This document shows, one piece after another, positions 1-12,300 of a stretch of 64,000 nt of DNA (positions within the stretch are counted from its first letter, which is position 1; every line of letters starts with the position of its first letter). The stretch lies in the NCBI RefSeq assembly GCF_030704535.1, contig NC_081806.1:5665001-5729000 (forward strand). The letters run 5' to 3'. The notes beneath the pieces are model-generated. The model was not told the origin of the DNA, searched no databases, and saw only the letters and a list, made by a program, of their open reading frames with translations. Source of the DNA: Vitis vinifera (taxonomy: Eukaryota > Streptophyta > Magnoliopsida > Vitales > Vitaceae). The translations under genes and the position numbers were made by a program.

Positions 1-1
1 C

Positions 2-535
2 CTGAGAAGAGCAAATTCAGGAGTGGAAACAATACCAAGACCCCAAATTGATGGCTCACTAATGGGGAAGTCATTCAGAACACTTAGAGCTGGTGAACCA
101 GTTGCAGGGATGAGGAAAGCTGCAGAAGTTGGGGATGATGAGAAAAAACCAAAGGAAGTTGCAGGAAATATGACACAGAAGACAGGAAGAAAGAGGGTGG
201 CATTTGATCAAGTACTAGTAAGGTCAGAGAGGCCAAGTCATGAAAGCCTCCCTTCTATGTCAAGGCCAACCCTCATGGAATATGAGAAGGGAGGGAAGAA
301 AGAGCTTTCGGAAAACGTTTTCTTGGATTCCGATGAAGAGTCCAGAAGCGATGAAGAGAGCTACGAAGAGAGCTCAGACAATGATGAGGCTGCCTCTACT
401 AGTGCGGGCGATGGAAGCCATGATGTCAACAAGAAGGCTGATGAGTTCATTGCAAAATTCAGAGAGCAGATCAGGCTTCAAAGGATTGAATCAATCAAGA
501 GAAGTGCACAGATCAGTAAAAACCTTTCTAGGTAA
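2..535 (+). CDS. DUF761 domain protein, 3' part (5' end outside window)
   Basis: The reading frame is open from the left edge to a TAA at 533-535, giving the last 177 residues; no start is visible, and the codon at 23 is GTG in mid-frame. The C-terminal stretch DVNKKADEFIAKFREQIRLQ, about 40 residues from the end, is the hallmark of plant DUF761 (cotton-fibre-type) proteins, in which a conserved basic/amphipathic helix closes the protein. Before it lies an acidic, serine-rich segment (ENVFLDSDEES onward) and a basic low-complexity region, typical of the disordered middle of this family; many members also have an N-terminal membrane DUF4408, which would lie outside the window. The molecular function of the family is not established. 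It is the only recognised gene on the plus strand. The family call is firm; the role is unknown. Confidence 0.8.
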   Translation: MRRANSGVETIPRPQIDGSLMGKSFRTLRAGEPVAGMRKAAEVGDDEKKPKEVAGNMTQKTGRKRVAFDQVLVRSERPSHESLPSMSRPTLMEYEKGGKKELSENVFLDSDEESRSDEESYEESSDNDEAASTSAGDGSHDVNKKADEFIAKFREQIRLQRIESIKRSAQISKNLSR

Positions 536-1345
536 ACATGAAGATCCTTAGACCCTTAGAATTCAAGAAAGATGGATATGAAAGCTGCTATCTAGACTCT
601 TGACTTCCTTTTTTCTTTGTTTCATATTTTCTAATTTTACTTGATATCAGAGTTGTTTCTTTTCTTTTTTTCACATTTATGGTTGTGGGATGTAGAGATT
701 GGCATTGAAGAAGAGTTTCTGATCTTGCTCCTTTGTTTCGATGATTATTGTTCTAACTTTTGCATTACTGTCACTGAGAAAATGGTCTCTCTTCAGCAAA
801 TCTGACTCTCATTTGGTAAATAAAGAAAAAAAAAATCTGTATAAACAGCCTCACAACCACTGGGGTTTGCATGGAAGCAAATAGATGTTGGTTTGGATTT
901 TGATTGTGAAGTCTTGAGCTCTGAGTTTCTATTCTTGAATGATTTAAGGTAATTGTTGGTATGATTATTATCAAAGTATGCATCATATGAGGTAATTAAA
1001 CCTAACAATTTGCCCAAACCATTTGATTAATTGTAGAAGTTGGTCTCTATGAAATATCAATTTTCTTGTGCTTCTAACAAAACAAAAAGTTCCCTTTAGC
1101 AGAAAAATGCAGCTTTATTCTTTTCCTAGATTTTTCAGATCACATTCCAGTTTAAAAACTCTCTGGTAATTGACTGTAACAGAGCCCATCAGATGCCAGT
1201 ATTATTTTCTCTCTTTGGAAGCTTAAAATAACTGTTTCGAGGCTGAAAGAGATGTCCAGCTGAATCACTTGAAAAAGAAACCCTCAGTAGTTGGTTGTTC
1301 AAAGCCATTCTTCCTTTGTGTGGGCTCCTCTTAATGAATGTAATA
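536..1345. other. 3' UTR of the DUF761 gene and intergenic DNA
   Basis: This is T-rich sequence just downstream of the DUF761 stop, consistent with a 3' untranslated region and then intergenic DNA. Short overlapping minus-strand frames near 771-1017 have no recognisable motif. I see no gene here. Confidence 0.4.
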
Positions 1346-1716
1346 TCCTACACCCAGGAGGGGAAAAAGTTGCGTTAAATATATGTGAATTCCTTTTAAT
1401 GATATAGACGCGTTTTAAAGTCGTAAGAGCCCTTTGTGCTCAGAGCATAGTATTTATATGATTAAGAGTAGGTTGTTACAAATGATGTTAGAGTTGATCC
1501 TCGACCCTAATGTAAGAGTTTGTTTAACCTGCAAGGGAAATCTTTTTGTTTGATCCTACAATTCATGGGACACAACTTTTGCATAGGGGTGATTGTGATA
1601 TCTCATATTGAATACGGAAAAACGGTTTTTATACTATATATGTGCAGGTTCCTCTTTAACCATGTAAACTAGTTTTAAAGCTATAAGCCCCATTGAGTGT
1701 AGGGCAGACAATATCT
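1346..1716 (+). repeat. Dispersed plant repeat, copy 1 (GTTTTAAA-GCCC type)
   Basis: Two half-units share the pattern GTTTTAAAG, then a short purine run, GCCC and a CAGA box: one around 1392-1452, one around 1670-1716. Between them are a degenerate run like ATGGTATCAGAGTTGATCC (about 1483-1501) and a TCTCATATTGAATACGG run. This arrangement recurs inverted at 46330-46745 and 54630-54790 in this window. It resembles an abundant unclassified plant repeat often seen near genes. No coding capacity is visible. Confidence 0.5.
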
Positions 1717-3888
1717 TCCTCCATAAATGCCATCTTTGATAAATGTTAAGAAATAGCAATACTACACTAGTGTTGAATGATATGAAGAATCACAACTGTG
1801 AAGCCCAATCGGTTTGAAATTCTGGAGGTACTTACTGGTCTCATTTCTTGGAAGCATGGCAATAATTTAATCCATTTAACCAAAATGCCTACTGAGAACA
1901 ATTGAACCATGTGGCAAGTCCTGAAACTTATTAGGCTTTAAGTACTGAATTTCTGGATTGGCAATGCGTAAGACACTTACGAAAACCTTGGTGAAATGAA
2001 TCCACCAAGCCAGTAGGTCTAGTTGAACCCAGTTCGATATTAATTCCATGCGAACCCACCACCTATGAACCTTCTTGATATGCCACATCCAGTCTTAATT
2101 TTCTGGGAATTCCAAACTCAAATACTGAAACTGAGTCCCAAATAAAACAAAACAAAAGGAAGGGTTTTAAATGGTGGTGTCCCTATCTTAGTTAAGAGGA
2201 TAAGGAAAATTGGGTGGCTGAATTTATGAGTACCCACTCTGCTCTGAATCTATAAATACATTTCAATGCATTGCCGGAAACCCACTTCTGTTCCCTCAAT
2301 GGGTAATTGTTGAAGGTATGCCTATGAGTTGTCCCCACTTTTTTCTGGGAAAGAAAGTGGAATATGTATTGTGACTTGTGAGATCATCCAATGTCTGCAC
2401 TAAGTAATTCATTCCTTGTTAGAATTACAGATACGAGAACAAAGACATTCACATATATGTATGTGCCCTCAAAGAGGGGGTATGAAGGAAGAGATAAGGA
2501 CCCCCGCATTAAGGCCTCCTATCCATATTTATGCTGCACATAGTCAGGAGTCAGGACCCATCTTTAATAAACTGGGAGCCTCTGCCTACCCTTCCCCTAA
2601 ACAGGACATTGCCTATTCTTTTCCTCCCTTCAACTATCATGCTTTGTCTCTCTTTTTTTCATCTCACACTTCGACACCTCAGCTTTTTAATTAATCATCG
2701 GCCTCTTGAAAATTTTGCAAAGACAGGTGCAATAAGGAGTTTAGGGACATGATATTTACTCTGGCCCCCTTTTCAAGGGATTCATGTAGACAAATAGGGC
2801 AGAGTTGGCAGACACAACTATGCAACTAAGAAAATAATTTATGCAATTATGTGGCTCTTTTTGTACCTGCTTGGTCCTAAAGGTGGTTAGAAAAAGGGGG
2901 GGAGTTTAGTACAAAAATCCTCAGATTAATTGTCAAATTAGTCTTTTTCTGTAATCTCACTTTTTCGTGTCAAGCTTTATGTGTGAGATCTCAGATCTGT
3001 GTCACTTAAAATCACAAATCACAACATGGGTTGTGATTAAACTATTTAAATTTTTTTATGTAAAATAAAAAATATTTTCTTATAAAAAATTTGTACGTAG
3101 CGTTTTATGCTAATTTCTTTAATATTAAAATTTTCACTTACTATTATATTTAATCATCAATAGGTATGTTTGTAAATGGTTAGAAAAAGAATTATAAAAT
3201 TAATAAATTTGTGTATGAATCCAGCTATTTTTGTGCAAGACTGGGAACAAGGCTGGAAATAAATTGAAAGAAGTCTCCATAATTGGAACAGCCGGGCTGT
3301 GATTGAAGAATAATTCTTGGTGAGGCCGGTAGAAGGCTAGAAGCAATGATATCAGGGGAATTAGGAAACTATTTACAACTTACAAATTAAAAAAGAAATG
3401 GTCCAATTTACAAAACAGCCATAGAATCCGATATACGTCGTCCCCACCAGATCCAGAATTTCAGAATAATAAACAAAGATTAGATGAAGGAGAGATTCCT
3501 CTGTAATCATCATACTTGATTGATATTTTTCAGACCACTACATCTCTTGAACTTAAGTTAAACAATTAGAAAAGGACCACTTTACAGCCAAAGTCCCCTC
3601 TTCCGCTACCTGGGAAGAAGTATACAAAGAGTACCACCAAAATCCCGAGAGAGAGAACTAGGCTAGAAAAGAAAAGGTTGTCGCCTCCGCGAAAGAGAGA
3701 AGAGATGGGTCAAATACTCAATACAACAAAACATGGTGACCCACCAAATCACGTTCTAGCAACCATTAGACTAGATGGAAATTGATTCCACTATCCAAAC
3801 TGTTAAAACTGTTACCCTTCCCCTCCTTCCCTCTCCTTTCGTACACATAATTTTTAATGACCAAAAAGCCCTTCGACAACTGTGATAA
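1717..3888. other. Intergenic region, no gene seen
   Basis: AT-rich sequence between the plus-strand DUF761 gene and the 3' end of the minus-strand HD-Zip gene. The last few hundred bases (about 3400-3888) would carry the HD-Zip 3' untranslated region. Short frames (for example 1876-2088 and 2416-2752) have no family motif. Confidence 0.4.
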
Positions 3889-5536
3889 TCAGGAGCGAGG
3901 ATGGAGGGCGTCGAAGGGGCGGTGGGGGATGGGAGTGGCGGTGGCCCAAGGGTTGATGGGGATGGGACGGTGGTGGGTGGTGGCCATCTGGTGGGAGCGA
4001 GCCTCCGACGAGGGAGGTGGGACCGCCACACGCTCACATGATGGGCACATGGTGAGGGTTGTGGGTGGGGTCATTTGCATGTAGAACTGTGGGGAAAGTT
4101 TCAGTGCTCTCAGCTCATTCACCTCCTTCTGCAACCGTCTGTTCTCCTCCGTCAGATTCTCGCAGCATCTCTTCAAGAACTCACAGTCAACCTCCGTTTG
4201 CTTCAACTTGGTCCTGTCAAAATTTCCCCACTCAAAACATCAGGCCCCAAGGGTATAACTGTAATTCTACACTTTTTAATGCCGAAAATGCCCTTCAGAC
4301 ATAGAAGAATTGTCTCACCTTGCCCTTCTGTTCTGAAACCACACCTCCACCTGTCTTGGTCTCAGGTTCAGTTGCTTAGCCAAGGCCAGCTTTTGCTTCT
4401 GCAAGTATCAACCCCTCCATTTTCAGCAAAAATACCAAAATACCCATCGGAAGAAAAATTTCTCTTTTTTCCTCCTTTTTCTCAGAAACCAAACACAGAA
4501 TCACTGTAGGCTACTTACTGGATTGAGAGTGTTGTGTTCTTTGAAGTTTTCTTCGAGAATCGCGGACTGATCCTTAGAGAGTCTAAGCTTCTTTCTCGAA
4601 GTGTCGCCATCTTCTTCGTCGCTGATTCCGCGAGAACAAGCTCTCTCCATCTCATGCTCGTCTCCGTTTGCTTCTCTCTCGCTTCTTTTCCCGCTTACGC
4701 TGGAAATCGTGCTGTTTGGTGATGAAACGCCGGCCTCTTCTTCGCAGTCGGCCGTCGATGGCAAGCGGTTCACATCTATTCCACGGAGGAACGATCTGGC
4801 ATCGCCTCTGCATGTCTCTGAGGTTCGATCTGCAGTTGAGACTATATATTAGTGGAAATGATTTGAGGACAGATGGGCTTAGTTTCTATTTGAAAGATCT
4901 GTGTGGTTCGCGTGAATAATGATCAAATGACGAGGGCCTAAAGCATAGATCTGATGAACGATCGTCAAAGAAAAGTGGATTTATCGGAATATTTGAATCT
5001 GAGTAAGAAAAATACCAGTGTAAATGATCGGCAAAGCGAAAAGGAAAACAGAAAAAAATAAACAAATGAAAAGGGCTTTAAAAAAACCTTTTAAAAGACT
5101 AGTTTAAGTACTCGTCCGTGCAAAAAAGCACCCTGTTCAAAAAACAATCCCTTCACACCGTTTGGATGCTGAGAAAAGAAAAGCAAAAAGAAAAACAAAA
5201 CAATTTCTCCAACCACTACAGATAGGTCCTTTTTTCTCCATTCTTTCTCAGCACCAGAACGGGACCAGATCTGAAGCCTCTCCAAAACAAACAAAATACA
5301 TGCAGATCTAAAAACTCGACCATCAGGCTAACTAAAACCAAAAAAAAAAAAAACATACCAGAAGAGGGAAAGGCGTCGTGCCATGAAGGTTTCTGAAGAG
5401 CGAAGGGAGAAGGAGAAGGAGAAGAGGAAGAGGCAGGAAGCAACGAAGGCATCAGATTCAACTGTAGCGGACGATGTGCGTCCTGAGGAAAGCTTAAGCT
5501 CAAGCTCAAACCCAAGTCCTCCTTGTCAACCATCAT
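3889..5536 (-). CDS. HD-Zip class II transcription factor (HAT1/HAT2/HAT4 clade)
   Basis: Four exons join in frame: 5359-5536, 4519-4829, 4319-4398 and 3889-4213, giving 297 residues. All introns are GT-AG (529, 120 and 105 nt). The protein starts [16 protein letters not shown], an LxLxL (EAR) repression motif at residues 8-14. A conserved [11 protein letters not shown] block follows, then a homeodomain at about 138-193 with helix 3 [12 protein letters not shown]. The leucine zipper has heptad leucines at 203, 210, 217 and 224, and the class-defining CPSCE motif is at 246-250. The C terminus FDALHPRS matches the HAT4/ATHB-2 type, while the N terminus is closer to HAT1/HAT2, so the exact orthologue is left open. 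Family members are nuclear repressors that dimerise on CAAT(C/G)ATTG sites in shade avoidance, auxin response and leaf polarity. The first ATG is followed at once by a second. A TATA box lies about 150 bp upstream. Confidence 0.95.
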
Positions 5537-5683
5537 GATAAAAGCCCAAAAGAACTCCTGGCTGTGTAGCTTGTCTGAGTAAAATCACAGTGATTTAGGG
5601 TTAGGGTTTTGATGGCGTGAAGCTGAGAGAGAGAGAGAGAGAGGAGGGGTGGATGGTGAAGGGAGTGGGGGTGAGGGAGGGGG
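5537..5683 (-). promoter_or_regulatory. 5' leader of the HD-Zip gene with telo-box and GA repeat
   Basis: On the sense (minus) strand the leader carries AAAACCCTAACCCTAAAT (complement of about 5593-5610), a telo-box typical of plant 5' leaders, and a CT-rich microsatellite (GA on the plus strand, about 5627-5642). No upstream ATG was seen in the part read. Confidence 0.5.
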
Positions 5684-5691
5684 TTATATAG
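5684..5691 (-). promoter_or_regulatory. TATA box of the HD-Zip gene
   Basis: The plus strand reads TTATATAG, so the sense strand reads CTATATAA, about 150 bp upstream of the start codon. Position and sequence fit a plant TATA box. Two CAATCATG motifs lie further upstream at 5741-5748 and 5775-5782. Confidence 0.55.
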
Positions 5692-5750
5692 AAAGAAGAG
5701 AGAATAGAGGTGGTGGGGGGCGGGGGAAAGGGTGAAGGTTCAATCATGAC

Positions 5751-7079
5751 TTTGTGTCAGGAAGCCAATTATCTCAATCATGGCTTTTGCCCCCAAAATA
5801 ATACCTAACTCTGCTTCTTTGTCCTCTCCCTCCCCCCTTTTTACCCATGGTAAAAAGTTCGTTTGTACATTTGTACTCTACCTCCTACTCTTTGACTGTT
5901 GACTCTACACCCTCTCTTTCCCTACATTTATTTATTTATTATTATTTTCATTTTTGTTAACAAATGCTGATAGAAAAAAATTAAAAATTAATAATCTAGA
6001 AAATTACTTTCATAGACATAGAAATACCTTTATTGGTTAGGTAAAGGTAAAGCTAAAATGGTCAAAGTAATTTGTAGTTATTCGTATAAGGCGGTGGAGA
6101 GTGGGACAATTAGAAGACGTGGCATTTGGAAGATTATACTCCATGTGTAAATTTAGTATTTTATGATTAAATTTGCAAGGAAAAAGGAGTGAGTTGGGCT
6201 CTAATCTTAGGAAAATTAAGATGAGTATTCTCAGCAAAGTCCAACCAACTCTCAAATTGAAAACACAGTTTTAACATCTTTTCAAATAATTGAAGTCATT
6301 GCTTGCCCAATTTCATTTATGCAAGTTGAACTAATTATGGCAATACGTCGGCTTGATGAAACCGTTTAACACCCTATTTTGTCTATATATTTGAAAATGA
6401 TGAGTTGAAAACAGTAACTCTGTGGGAAATGGATTTGGAATAGGAATCCCTAGCAAATCTGATGGGGGGCAGGGGAGAGGAGCAGAGGAGCAGACCACCC
6501 AACCGCAAGATGAGGCAATGATATGCAAAAGCAATGGCAGAGATGAATGGAGGGGGAGTGAAAATGAGGACAAGCATGAAATCAAAGCGAGAGTGGAAGA
6601 GACATACCAACTTTATTGCTTCATAAAAAACGTGGGTCCCCTCTCTCTCTTCCCTTATCTTTGAAAAATCTCACCACGAGGGGGTCATGCCTACAGACAA
6701 AAGCGTCGCTTTCTTCGCCTTTTCTGTTGATAAAACCCCATTTCTCTCTACTCCTCCCCCCCGCGCGTGCTCTCTACGCTGCCCTCTCCCGGCTTCATCC
6801 TTTCTGCCTCCCCTCCCACTCCCCTCGTGGAGTGCGTGGGGTTACAGGTGAATTGGCCTAATAATTGTTGTTTAGGAGTTCTCAGAGATGGCTCAGAGAG
6901 CCGACGCCATTAAAAGGTTATGATTTTTGAGCGGCTGCGGTTTTGAAACGTCTTGTCAATAATTACTTTTTGGATCCACGTGTACGGCTGAAGGGACTGG
7001 TATATGGTCCTTCATTTAATTGGAAAACATCGTACGTTGCCATATTTCATTCTAATCTTGCTGTCACGTGCCAACTCAT

Positions 7080-7118
<39 letters not shown>

Positions 7119-8840
7119 ACTTGGTAAATATTTTTAATTAATTTATTGGCAATTTAGGTCTCTTTGAAATTTTAATTTAGAGGGAGGAACCATGTGGTGT
7201 TTGAATTTATAATCACACAAGAAAAATTAAAATTCAATATTACAATTCAAATCTCATTACTATTAATTAATATATTAACTTAGAGTGTATTGTTAACGAT
7301 GATTTTAGGAGGTATTTTTAGTATTTTAAAAATTTTATTTTTCAAAAATATATTATAAAGAATTTCTAAAATTACTATTCAATGCACCATAAGTAGGTTT
7401 AGCTAATGTGCGCATACCCCTCTAAAAAAAATATATCATTATTTAATATTATGAACCTTTATTTTCATTTTGTATCCATTGTCAGTTGCATCCATTATCA
7501 TTTGTCTTCATAACTCTGCCATTAGAATGAAATACTTAAGATTAATCCGGATGATAAAACTTAAGATGGTTCCGAAAGTGACTCATTTCCCTTGCCCGAA
7601 CAAATTTACCTCTAGAAACTAACTTCTCTCGTATTGTTCCACTAAATTATATTTTTGGCTCCACCTCAATAATGTGATTCATAAAATGTGAAACATATTT
7701 TCTTTTATATTTGACAATATTAAATGAGTAGCATGCTGACCATATCTACTTCCTACCTGTTATTTAATTTTTATTTTTATGCATTTACCCAATCCCATAA
7801 ATAAAGCCATCGTCGTCAGCATGCGACATTAATGATGGTGCAATTAAATTTCCTTGCTCCCAATTAAAATAATATATAAATCCTTTTAAAATGTTTATTT
7901 TTATTTTTATTTTTTCAAGATTGTAAAAATTTCCTTTCATGAATAATGAGAGGAAGAGCGAGTGGAGCCGAGCCGAGTTGAGGGGATGAGAGGGAAGAGA
8001 AGAGGAGCCAGAAGAGAGGAAACGAAGAAAACGAGGGAGGGGGGCGCACGTGTGGGGCCAGGGGAGAGGGAAAGGAGACAAGGGAGAGTGGAGTTCACGT
8101 GGGAGGAGAGGTGGGGGAGGTGGGCGAAAATGAAGGAAGCGTGGAAGTAAAACCTCAACCCCGACTCACGTGGACCAACATGTTTTGCTGGTAGACACGT
8201 GGTCTCTCACTCCTATACTGTTACCACCCCGCCTGTGGGGCCCTCCACCCCCACGCAGCCGTGCGTGTCATCTTGTCCCTTCATTACCCGACACCCTCTC
8301 CATCACAATCATTTGAACTCACTCCCCCTCCCTCCTCTCCCCGCCTTCACACCCACCTTCACCTCCGTCTATCTCACTCTCCCATCCCATCGTTCGCAAC
8401 AGCGCGTGTCGCCCACTCTTCATAGCTGAGGGTTGGGTGGGAGGCCCCTCGTAACCGTTTTATCTTTATCTGTTATATTTATCTCAATCTCTATCTCCAG
8501 GTTTTCATGCAACTGGTCTCCTCTTTAAGACCTGCAGTGGATTTACTTAGTTGCCCCTGCAACTGAAATGACGGTCATGTCCTCGAGCGTATGAAGCAAT
8601 CATTGGTCGCCAATTATGAAGTGTCATAGAATGATGAATTCCAACTACTAATCTCAGCAATTCTTCAACTTTCAAACTTTTGAAAAGTAAAAATTTGAGA
8701 TAGGACTTACGAGGCAACCTTTTTAATAAATACAAAAATAAATCATTTTAATGGTTATTATTTTCAAGAAACTTGGTTAAATTTTTTGGGAAAATGACAC
8801 TTAAACAACCCAGTATGACTAAAAATGACAACAATATGAC
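5751..8840. other. Upstream region of the HD-Zip gene, no gene seen
   Basis: AT-rich DNA interrupted by purine-rich and pyrimidine-rich GC-richer blocks (6420-6850 and 7950-8450). It holds a (CT)n microsatellite and six CACGTG hexamers, at 6977, 7065, 8047, 8096, 8167 and 8196. Frames in the purine-rich blocks are low-complexity and overlap on both strands; I do not read them as genes. Confidence 0.45.
7079..7113. repeat. (CT)n microsatellite
   Basis: An uninterrupted run of about 17 CT dinucleotides, in non-coding DNA upstream of the HD-Zip gene. Confidence 0.95.
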
Positions 8841-9153
8841 TAGGAATGACAATGGGATAGATTCGGAACGTGTGATCCCTATTCCAACCTCATCCCATTT
8901 ATTCAAAACAATTTTTATCTCAGTTTCATTTAAAAAATTAAACGGGGTGGTATGATAAATTCTCATACCTGTCCCGTCCTACCCGATTTAACTTTTTTTA
9001 AAATTTTAATTTTTAAAAATTTTAATTACATTAAAATAAATCTATTTTATAAATAATAAAATAATTTTATTTTTTATAACTTATTTTATTATTATTTATA
9101 TATTAAAAATAGTAAAATAAAAATTTAAATTAAATTATTAATTTAATTTTAAA

Positions 9154-9190
<37 letters not shown>

Positions 9191-9332
9191 GGACAGGCGG
9201 GGGTGGGTAATACTCGAACCCGCCCCTGGTTTTTAAAAAAAAATTTAAACCCGCTTATTAAAATTGAACCCTGTCCTATTAGGAGCAGGGCGAGACAGGT
9301 ACTTGAAAAACCCCGCTCCATTGCCATTCTTA
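8841..9332. mobile_element. Non-autonomous hAT-type element, copy 1
   Basis: The ends are inverted repeats: TAGGAATGACAATGGGA at the left, and TAAGAATGGCAATGGAGCGG reading in from the right. These fit the TAGGG(A/T)TG-CAA terminus common in hAT elements. The flanks AATATGAC (8833-8840) and CATGTGAC (9333-9340) match at 6 of 8 positions, consistent with an old 8-bp target duplication. The interior has GC-rich subterminal blocks (CCCGTCCTACCCG, GGGGGTGGGTAATACTCGAACC) around an AT-rich core with an (AT)n run near 9160-9188. No transposase frame is present. A second copy lies at 13222-13651. Confidence 0.7.
9160..9188. repeat. (AT)n microsatellite inside the hAT-type element
   Basis: About 14 AT dinucleotides in the AT-rich core of the element. 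Confidence 0.9.
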
Positions 9333-12300
9333 CATGTGACTAACTACTTAGAACATGTATCATTTAGGGCACAACATTTACTTGTACAAAATTTCTCAAC
9401 CTTTTTCACTTTAGTTATTAATTTAACTGGGGAAGCTAATATCAATTAGGAAGAGTGGTTATTTAGCTTGACATGTGTACTAGGATTATAAAATAAAGAG
9501 TACAAATAACACATAGGAAGGACCCATTTGGACTCTTCTACTAATTAATTAAAGCCCCCTCCTTTTTTTTCCTCTCTCTCAAAAAGGGAAGCTTTTGTTG
9601 AGTTCAACAAGACAGTCAACAACATTAGATTATTAAAGTGGACAAATATATAAATATATACAAAATAATAATAATGATATTTGATTTGTACATGATTTTA
9701 TGTGTGTCAATGATATACCCTATCTTTGATTTCCTTTACCATCAAATTTCAAATATATATTTATTTGTGCTTAACATTATTTTTATTTGAAACAATTTAA
9801 GTGAAAATATTTCTTCAAAAATTATTATAAATAATTATTTTTTCTATTTTTCTCATACATCTAATTTATTTTAAAAAAAATTGAAAGTATTTTTTTTAAA
9901 TAAAAAGGATATTGTTTTATCATATTTTTAAATATAGAAGAATGAATAAATTAAAAGAAGACCCATTTTTTCCCTGATTGGAGGAAGGGTGGGGGGCAGA
10001 AATATGGAAGTGGAGTGGAGTGGAGTGGGAGTGGGAGGGGGGAGTTGAGTGAATGAATGAACGAATGAATGATGATGCGTATAATTGAATAATAACAGAA
10101 GTTCCGACAAGATGTCGGGTGATGATTAAGTGTCCCCACGGGTGCGTGCTAGCTGTCCCACGTGTCCCCCCAATTATACACCTTCGACATGGCCTTCCCC
10201 TTTCTCTCCTCACACTGCCCCCATGTGAATCGCACGTGAACTAGGCCCTAGCGCCCCCACTCCCCCCTCCCATCACCCATCATCATCATACATTGATTCA
10301 TGATGCTTGTGGCCTGTGCTTCATTCAAACTCATCATTGCCTTTGAATTTACCATGTTACCCTCTCCCCCATCCTTTTGGTGATTGGACTCGAGAGAGGG
10401 GGAGAAAGATATCCAATAATGATAATGATATCTATAGCATATGATATATCTAGTCATGTCTTGATCATAAAATCTCTGTATCCCACCTACCACATCCCTC
10501 AGCTTCCCTTGTCTCCTCCATCTCCACCCTCCACCCTCCACCCCCCTCTCCCAGTTCTTGCCTTCATGCATTATCATTCTAATTCTAATTCTCAATATTT
10601 TTTTTCCCTTACATGGAATGTTGGTCAAATAACCTTCCAAATTGTTTTTCTTATTACTTTTGACTTAGAAATTTATATCAACCCCTATCATGTGACAATC
10701 ATATAATTTTCCATATCTCTAGACATTTTATGTTTCATAAATCTTGCTTGAAATGATCATTCTTGGAAGTCAAAATTGGTAAAAATTGAATAATCGATTA
10801 ATCTTGTGTGCTAGACCATCTTTTTTTAGTAAGTAACTTGTTTAAGATAAATGCAAGAGAGGAATAATTCAAAATCTAGAAAAATAATTATTAAGGGGGC
10901 GGGAGAGACGGTGAAGGAAGGGTTAATAAAGTAATGGAGAAGCATTAGGGAAGCCACTTGCGTACCTCAATTATTACTACTCATGTGGATCCTGCGTGGT
11001 AACACTAGTTCCAATGCGCCAGCGACAGCAAAGCACACGTGTATTATGCCTACCGCACGTGCACTCTCCGTCAAACTTGCCTGGATCCAGTCAACAGTCA
11101 ACCCAACTCACGCACAAATCATTTTGCCTGCTTGCTCGTTCCTCCCACCTTCTCAACCGGCGTAGCCGGTGACCACACGTGCGGGCGCCCTCTCCCCGCA
11201 CGTGCACGTGCTCCCAATACCCAAAGAATTTTATATTTTATGTTGAACAGTTGGGTGCCCACTGCCCACTGCCCGGTGCCAGCTCTCCCTGCTTTAGAGA
11301 TACGTGTGAAGCATATTTAGGTGGGTCCCACGTATCTGGCCATGTGACCGGCTGAGCTGGTCACCATGTGACCAACCCCAAAACGGCTTTGAGAGAATCG
11401 TTGCGTTGGTTGGTTTTTCAGTTAATCGATGCCAACTTGAGGTTGGCTTGCACGTGTGGACGTACGGTCAGATATGGGATTAATTTTATTTTTCCGAATA
11501 TGCCCTAGGTCCAGCTGGGGTCGGTTCCAAATCGATATATGATGGCGAAGGACAGTTATGGAATTTAATATTCTTTATTGAATATGTTCTGAGAAAGCAT
11601 GTCTGGTTTGGTGATATTTTTATATGGTAATTGAGAATGAGGAGAGGAATATAGATACAAAGCACATGATAGATTAATGATTTTAAAATAATAATATTTT
11701 AATTAATATAAATATACATTTTTTGGTGAATCATTTAAAATAATTTATAGCATGATTATGAGCTTGGTCTTACCTAATGATTTCATTACTTCAAATGATG
11801 AAAGCGATCTCCATTATTGTATGATACGATGATCCAATATTTTAATAATTTGAATCCAAAACAAGACATGTCAATTGCTACTTGTAGAGGGCCTACACCT
11901 AATCATGATTCCATTTGAATTAGTGAGGCTTAACTTACCGGTAATGATTTCCACTAGGAAAAAAAATATATATATATTCTGTCCCCCATTTTGCTCATTT
12001 AAAATAGATTATTAGAATCCCTTTGTGACTAAGCAACTTCTCAATTTTATTTATTATTTTATTATTTAACAGTTGATTATTTTGAATTGTAAAAATTGAA
12101 TCAGTATTATTGTGCTTTGTTCAGGATGTTGGAAGTTGAGCTGTCTGATCAATTTAAGGGGTTAAAGAGGATAACGCTCCCTAAAAGGTTTTTTATTTTT
12201 ATTTGATGATTGACGAATTTGTCTTTAATATATATTTAATTCTTTTTATGTTTAAAATGTTGTTGAGTTTTGTTTTTTGAATGTGCGATTGCACTTAAGA

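Noticed and set aside
2416..2752. Two overlapping plus-strand frames
   Set aside because: No ATG-led family match, no splice context and poor composition.
7785..8158. Overlapping frames in the purine-rich block on both strands
   Set aside because: Both strands are open only because the sequence is a GA/CT-rich low-complexity stretch without stops.
10248..10640. 130-codon minus-strand frame
   Set aside because: Low-complexity (Met, Gly and Arg runs), overlapped by an equally long plus-strand frame, and without a domain.
12126..12190. Possible exon reading LEVELSDQFKGLKRITLPKR on the plus strand
   Set aside because: Plausible peptide, but with no partner exon on either side and no family recognised.
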